Shown piece after piece: positions 57,831 to 64,000 of a DNA stretch of 64,000 nt; the first letter of the stretch is position 1, and each line of letters begins with the position of its first letter. Source of the DNA: Sphagnum magellanicum (Eukaryota > Streptophyta > Sphagnopsida > Sphagnales > Sphagnaceae); NCBI GenBank assembly GCA_021904315.1, contig CM038918.1, positions 19,145,303 through 19,209,302 of the forward strand, written 5' to 3'. The position numbers and the translations under genes are program-made. The notes below the pieces were generated by a model that saw only the letters and a list, made by a program, of their open reading frames with translations, did not search any database and was not told the origin of the DNA.

Positions 57831-58881
57831 TTCTAAACAAATTTATAGATTTGTAATAGAATGAACTGATAAAGATTTGAAATAGTTGAGCAAATTAAAA
57901 AATAAAACTTTAAAGTGTATATTGGATTTTTTTTCCAAAAATGACTATTGGTGTACTCAAGGACTCACAATGCTCCTTAATCACATTGATCCATTAGACA
58001 AGACCATATATGATGAGGAAATGTGAACCCTCTGTTTTAATCAAATAAACAATATGGGATAAAATTCAATGGATGAAACAATGTAACTCAATATTCTCTA
58101 AAATATTTCCAGAAAAAAGAAATGTAAGTTTGACTACAAACTTACAATTTTAGCATTCAAAATTCTTTAAATACTTACAATTCTAACTATAGAATTTCTC
58201 CTTATTAACAAGGGTCATGATGTGCTAAGTGATTTCTGAAATGCTCCTAGGTCACATTCATCTGCAAAACAAATGACGTATATAATGGATGAATGTGCTC
58301 CCAACATGGACGCTTTTAACAGATGAAACAAATCATGATGAATGAAGATGAAGATAGGACTCTAGTGTGAAAATGGAATAGTTAGACGTGGTCTGTGCAA
58401 TATTATTGGTGGAAAACAAGTTATGCTATTGACATATAATGTATGGCTTCCACCAAACCTGAATGAAATAGAAGGTCACTCTAACAAGGAGTGGAAAACA
58501 TTTCTTGTTCATAAGACATGATGTTATGATGACAAAATTTGGTTAAGTACCAATTGAATTATCATAAAAAAGATTAATGGTTTTGATTTCAATTGTCATG
58601 ACTTTAATGTTTATTTCTTCCTTGTCTAAAAGCCATTCCTCTGGCTGGAATGTGCATATATTTGCAACACAGTAATTGCATATGTGCATTGAATTATTTC
58701 CAATATATCATTTCATATTCTTGTTTCTCCTATTTTATCTCGTCATTTCCTTCATCCTTTCCATAAATTCATCTTTTCCCACGTCTCATATAGAAATTTT
58801 TGTTTCCCCCTCATTTCAGGAAGTTTGAGACAGTAGAAAGTTCACTTTTCCACTTGAGACCATGTCGGACTTCCTCACAGG
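57831..58881. other. Intergenic stretch
   Basis: Probably includes the rest of the copia LTR. Nothing else recognised. Confidence 0.4.
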
Positions 58882-59900
58882 CCCCTTATGAACGATCCAG
58901 CACGAGATTTACTAGAAAGCTCAAACTGCTTTGTTAGCTCTGGACAGCAGATGCTGCTGAAACATTGATTTCCAACCAATTTTCTGTGTTGTCCGTCTTA
59001 GCAGTTCTGCAGGACAAAAAGAAACCTTGCTTCAAATCTTGTTGTGCATGAGTAATCCAAACCACGCATCTCCAAGTATTGAATTTGGTTTTTTGAAAGA
59101 TTTTAAAAACATCCTGAAAGAGGAGGAAAGCCTATCATTTACTCGAATGGAAAGATGAGGTATCAGCAAACTCACCAGAGTCATCTCCAATGATGTTCAA
59201 CAACAGTGGACAGCAGAAGGCAGCCAGTATCAAAACAGAATTCAGCTGTCAAGGAAACAGGTACAATGAGATCCACAAGCGCTCATTTGCAGCAACCCTA
59301 GATACCAACTCACTGTCAATGTGCAAATCATCCTCTGAGACCTATTTCTGTGACATTGAGAAAAGCAATATTGACAAGTTTTAACCTGTCCTTCCTGATG
59401 AGGTATGTATGAAATTGCAGGCAAAATCTCCACAACCTTTGAAAATTACATGAGAATGAGTGCAGTCATGTAATCTTATAGACACTGCACAATAAGTGTC
59501 GTACTTCCCACCTGATTCATTTTTGTACTGTGGTAGCATAATGCTGGTTATGGAGAGGCACAAAGTGGAGGATAGCAAGTAGTGAATTGGAAAAAGAAAA
59601 GCTATTACAACATGAAAACTCTGAAACCTTTGGGAACATGATAGAATCAAACTTTGCAGCAACCACGTAAATGTGGAACTCTTAATGATGGAGAAGTTCA
59701 AATGATGTAGAACCAAGCTACTTCGTACAAGACCAACTAACACACAGCACCTTGATGTACTGCTCATGAATACACCTCCTGTCTTTAAGTGCAACTACGC
59801 TAGCACACGCATTCAGTACACCCCAAGTAATTGACGGGGTCTGGCTGCACACCTTCTTGATGCATTTGTTTGAAAGAGTTCCAATGCCTTTTGTGCTGGA
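58882..59900. repeat. Direct duplication of about 1 kb, unit 1
   Basis: Collinear with 61694-62700 over its whole length. Shared words include CTCTGGACAGC(A/G)GATGCTGCTGAAACA, GTTCTGCA(G/A)GACAAAA, ACTCGAATGGAAAGA, GATGTTCAACAACAGTG, GTACAATGAGATCCACAAG and ATAATGCTGGTTATGGAG-like sequence. The unit ends in a decayed PPR stretch on the minus strand. Confidence 0.9.
59690..59900 (-). pseudogene. Decayed PPR-type repeat fragment, copy 1
   Basis: The minus strand reads, with frame changes, KQMHQEGVQPDPV and then VLNACASVVALKD, the hallmark of plant PLS-type pentatricopeptide repeats (QEGVxPDxVTFxxVLNACA). Such proteins bind organelle RNA. Only about 50 residues survive. It is homologous to the stretch at 62460-62767. 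Confidence 0.7.
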
Positions 59901-61693
59901 CAGATTTTTTATTTAAAATTGCACTGACATGGAGATAGAGAGTAGCAGAGACAAAAGATTACCCACATTCAAGGAAACAAGGCTACAGCCAAATTTAATT
60001 GGTTTGCAATGACTGCATACATGTGGCCCTTGCAAGACATGATGCTGTTTGATACTGCAGAATGGGAAGCTCTGCTCTTTCTGCTGTAAAACATAGTTCT
60101 AGGTTTTCAGAGGGTAGCCCAGACTCAGAAATTGCTGGCAGTTACTGCAACACTCCAGTTGGTTAGGTAGACAACTGGAACAAGAATGAAGCACCGAGTT
60201 GATGTTGTCCTCATGCTCATGAAATTGGTGCAGAGGCATCTCCACAATGTGCACGGGGATGAAATCAGAGGACATAACATAATGTGGCACTTGAGCAGAT
60301 TGCTGCTAATGAGCATACGTTCACTTTACCAGCCACACATCCCATTATTGTGCATCAGACAATAACACAACAACAGGAAACTCTTTAGCATGTGCAAGAT
60401 GAAAGATTGTCCCACCTGCTCACTCACAAGTGGTAGCTGTTGTAGTGGAACTATAGCAGAAGGAAGGACATGTGGTTGCAACACAGAGGCTGGAGAACAA
60501 TGAGATGTTCCAGTCTTGCCAGTAAATTTTCTCTTTCTACATCCAATTTTGCCTCTTCTGCTTTATGTTCAGCTGCAGAATTCTCATGCTCCTCACTGCC
60601 ACAAATTTGAAAAGTAACCGTCCAAAATCAAATCATCCAAAGTGCACATGTGACAATGTCTAGCCTTGTCCACCATTTACAGTGTGTAATACATAAGAAA
60701 GACCTATACGACAGAGAACAAAGTTGGCATCACGAATTGTTGTTTGATCAGATGCATCTAATAAGAAGGAAATGCTTTACCATTTCAAATCATTTGCTCA
60801 ATTTCCATACTATAAAGCTGCAATCTCATTGGATTGCTCCGAGAGGAGGCCCATCTTTGGCCCAAACCTGTTGAGTGCAATAAAACTTTTCATATTATGA
60901 TTTAAGTCAACTTGAATTGAGAGATGACCTGAATAGTAAGGTTACAGAGATCTGAAAACAGTTGGTAAATATTGAATTCTCTTTGCTAAGTATTGGGTTC
61001 TTGGACATTTTAAAATCACCCTCCTCACTTGCACCTGCCAAGGATGGAAAAGACCAGATTAGATCAAAGAATACTATTGTGAAGAACCCACTCATTGGAA
61101 TAACATTGATTTCTCATCAGCATTGAGGACTGAAAAGCATTTGCTCCATGCTTTCCCAGCCAACTGTGCTCTCCAGTAGCCAATGACATTAGTACGAGTT
61201 CATAAGCACTGGGACATTAGAGACATATACAAGTGTTGAGAATTCTGTAACTGATCAAGCCCATGCACAGATCTGCAAGCAATTATTGAGACAGGGAATG
61301 ATCCCCATCTCTGAATAGTGGTGGAGGGAAAGGTAATATGAAGAATCTGCAAATGCATGGCACATGTTCATGTCACATAAGAAGATTAATCCAATTATCA
61401 TGACAAGGTCAATCTGATTGCAGAATTCAAGCTGTGCCCTACAGAGACAGAAAGCTACAGATCAACTTTGCTCTGTTGATGGCAAAGAATTGTTATTCCC
61501 GATCACATGTTGCCTATAATAATAGATGGCATAACTTACACTCACAACTTCAACTCAGCCACTCTCAAGTCCAACAACAACAGTTTCAGTTTATGCAACA
61601 AAAACAAACCTCTTCACCTAACAATGTTAGTGATAGCTACAAAAAGGACTGAAATACTTTTAAAACCATCTGATTATCAACATCAAATGATCC
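59901..61693. other. DNA between the two duplicated units
   Basis: Mixed composition and less AT-rich than the rest of the right half. Short frames on both strands, none with a recognised domain. It may be intron or 3' region of the former PPR gene. Confidence 0.4.
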
Positions 61694-62700
61694 AGGACAA
61701 GATTAGTAGAAAGCCCAAACAGCAGCTTGTTATCTCTGGACAGCGGATGCTGCTGAAACAACGATTTCCCAGTCACTTTCTATATTCTCCATATTAGCAG
61801 TTCTGCAAGACAAAAGGAACCTTGCTTCAAATCTGGTTGCACATGAATAATCCAAACTAACCGTCTCTGATTAATGGCTATTTCTTTTGACAAGAATATC
61901 CTGAAAGAGCAGGAAGCCTATTCATTTACTCGAATGGAAAGAACATGTATCAGCAGACTCACCAGGGTCGTCTCTGGTGATGTTCAACAACAGTGCACAG
62001 CAGAAGGCATTCAGTATCGAAACAGCATGCAGCTGTCAAGGAACCAGGTACAATGAGATCCACAAGTGGTCACTTGCACGAACGCTAACCCTAGATACGA
62101 ACGCAGTGTGCAGATCATCCTTGGAGACCTATTTCCGTGACATTCAGGAAATGAATATTGACATGTTAAGTCCATGCTCATGATGTATGCATGAAATCGG
62201 AGACAAATCTCCATGACATTATTATGAAGATAACATGAGAATAGCCCTATGGATGTTGCTGAAAATTTGTCAATCTCCCACTTGATTCATTCGGTATTGT
62301 GGCAGCATAGTGTTGGTTATGGAGTGGTCTGAAGAGGAGGACAGCAACTAGAGAATTGGTAAACAGAAACCTTACAACATGTAAATTCTGCAGCCTCCAC
62401 AAACAGAAAAAGAATCAAACTTCAGAGCACCCACATAAAGTGTGGAACATCTAATGGACAAGAAGTTAAATGTTGATGATCAAGCTCTTACATACAAAAA
62501 CATCTAACTCACAGTGACTCTGATGAAACTGCTCCTGAAGCCACGTCACATCTTTGAAGTGCAACTATGCCATGGCACATGCATTCAGCACACCAGAGTG
62601 GCAGGGTCTGGCTGCACCCTTCTTGTTGAAATAGTTTCAATACCTTTTGCCCTTGACCAGATTTCAGAAATATAACATTCCAAGAAACCATAACTCAAGA
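61694..62700. repeat. Direct duplication of about 1 kb, unit 2
   Basis: Second copy of 58882-59900, same orientation, 2.8 kb downstream. The two differ by many single-base changes and small indels and no shared open frame survives, so the duplication is not recent. Confidence 0.9.
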
Positions 62701-62767
62701 TGGAAGCTTGGTGAAAACTCTTACAGCATCTCCAAATGCTCTTACACTTTGCATACATGTCAACCAA
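62460..62767 (-). pseudogene. Decayed PPR-type repeat fragment, copy 2
   Basis: Reads VDMYAKCKSI (matching the PPR consensus VDMYAKCGSI), then a broken piece equivalent to the next motif, then VQPDPATLVC, and in another frame LNACAMVAL-like sequence. This is two consecutive PLS-class PPR motifs with several frameshifts. Sequence homologous to copy 1 continues to lower coordinates. Confidence 0.8.
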
Positions 62768-63785
62768 GCTAAGAAGAAATGATACAAGAACTCAGCACTG
62801 CAAGGGGCAGCAAAGATCTTGGCAAGACTACATACTACTACTTAGGGGTTACATGTTACATCCCACCAAACATGAAGAACTACGTACATCTGAAAACAAC
62901 ATTTCAAGATCACCTGTCAGCTCCACATTGGCAAAGGAATGAGGCAAAAAAATTTATCCCCAAACCCTGCACAGATGTGGAGTCTCTGCCCTAGATAAGC
63001 AGAGCCAATAAAATGGGGATGGCAATATTAATGCTCAGTTCATCTTTGGTGTTAAACACAAATAAACCTGTTTCAGGAAATTTGGGTTCTTGGACCAGCA
63101 AAAAAAGCAGTCTAGTTATTACAAGCATTTTTATGGACATAGCTAGTATGAAAATTTGCATGTGGAAAGCAACTACACTCCTGTCCATGCACATATGGTT
63201 CATGATGGAAGAAGGAGCAAAGCCTCAAAAGTTCTATTTCCTCAGATTATGGTCGCAAACTTCAAACTTGTTTGTTGAGGCACAAATGGTTTCTTTCTTC
63301 TCAACCTGAGTGGCACCAGAGCACACATAAAGCAGGCATCATCATCATCATCATCTATTCTCCCTCACACAGTGAGAGTAAGCAATCTGCAGATGCTCAA
63401 GTCTCTCCAAGAGTGTCCTCTAAGCAGAAGCATCTGTTTGACAAATCTTTCATGCAAAAGCTGTCACCAACAACAGAAGCATTCCAAATGTTGCTGGCTA
63501 GGTTCCATTTCTCCAAAACAGGAGAACCCTGTACATAGGCATTCCATAGGCATGTCCAACTAAAATAGTTAGAGAAAAACATGAGTTTGAGGGAGTCCTG
63601 CAAACCTCAAAAGAAAACCATTAAACAAAAAGAGAAAAATGTGAGCAGGAAAGGGTTGATTTTCACACTTCAGCAGCTACACTTGACAGCTACAGCAAAA
63701 CAAGTAAAAGTTCATTCTAGGATAGGAGATAAAAGATAGTCTTAAGTTGTAACTTACATTCTGCTGCGAATTAGCAGCTTGTCAA
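62768..63785. other. Stretch between the PPR remnant and the terminal frame
   Basis: A short (CAT)n microsatellite lies at about 63336-63355. Otherwise only short overlapping frames; may be intron or flank of the gene entering from the right. Confidence 0.4.
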
Positions 63786-64000
63786 TCAAGCTGGTGTATT
63801 TCTTCTCGCTGTGTTTCTTCTTCTTTTTGCTGGTGCCTTGATAGGAGAGTCATTCTGTTTAATCAGCTCTCCAAGCTGTAGCACAATGTCTTTCATTGTA
63901 GCTTCCTTGTTGGTGATGTAGTTCCAAGGTACTTCAACTATGTACCTTCCACTTGGGTTGCATGTCATAATTTTTTTGAGCGCATCGTGATGCTCGCACA
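63786..64000 (-). CDS. Partial open frame entering from the right edge, unknown function
   Basis: The minus-strand frame is open from the window edge to a TGA at 63786-63788. It begins CEHHDALKKIMTCNPSGRYI, has VEVPWNYITNKEATMKDIV and ends in a basic stretch (KAPAKRRRNTARRN) that could be a nuclear localisation signal. The upstream codons continue beyond the window, so the Met at 63968 is probably internal. Codon use is non-repetitive and protein-like. I do not recognise the family. The 3' end may be an exon that continues after a splice rather than a true stop. Confidence 0.45.
   Translation of the reverse strand, partial: CEHHDALKKIMTCNPSGRYIVEVPWNYITNKEATMKDIVLQLGELIKQNDSPIKAPAKRRRNTARRNTPA

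Noticed and set aside
1..64000. CRISPR array, bacterial operon or organelle origin
   Set aside because: No regular short repeats with unique spacers. Spliceosomal introns, LTR elements and CACTA elements point to nuclear plant DNA.

Overview
The window looks like nuclear DNA of a land plant with a large, repeat-filled genome. Supporting signs are a germin-like gene with one GT-AG intron, a decayed SUVR-type SET-domain methyltransferase gene, an F-box gene, decayed PPR-type repeats, and Ty1/copia, Ty3/gypsy and CACTA-type elements nested in AT-rich DNA. The lineage is not decidable from this sequence alone; a fern, another seedless plant or another large-genome plant would fit. Very little is intact. 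The only convincing complete gene is the germin-like one at 10335-11286.

Layout. 1-3573: AT-rich tandem repeat, a hairpin and dispersed non-coding repeats. 3579-9250: a full-length Ty1/copia element on the minus strand, with both LTRs, PBS, polypurine tract and an AGTAT target-site duplication. Its single 1340-codon reading frame keeps frame throughout but carries 11 stops, ten of them TAG. 10063-11286: TATA box and germin-like gene. 12685-13805: remains of a SUVR-like histone methyltransferase gene with a recognisable intron. 13806-17849: AT-rich DNA with one Cys-rich transposon-like remnant.

17850-32151: a decayed minus-strand coding tract. It reads Ty3/gypsy gag, protease, RT, RNase H and integrase, and then a further long decayed open tract of unknown function (acidic/basic, conserved core, Asn/Gly-rich, Gln-rich, coiled coil). 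Four later insertions break this tract: three copies of one ~910-bp solo-LTR-like repeat and one 2.5-kb CACTA-type element flanked by TCA.

33314-41135: a very large inverted repeat with 2.5-kb arms and a 2.8-kb spacer that holds an F-box gene with two small frameshifts. 41136-50045: AT-rich DNA, four 235-bp tandem units, a second CACTA-type element (45380-47402, TAA duplication) full of TAGGC-like words, and a 30-bp minisatellite. 50046-58880: copia gag and RNase H fragments around a probable third CACTA-like element. 58882-62767: two direct copies of a ~1-kb segment, each ending in a decayed PPR stretch. 63786-64000: an open frame running off the right edge.

The genes do not form a pathway. 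The window is best read as an archaeological section: a few old host genes, mostly dead, separated by layers of transposons whose order of insertion can be read from what interrupts what.
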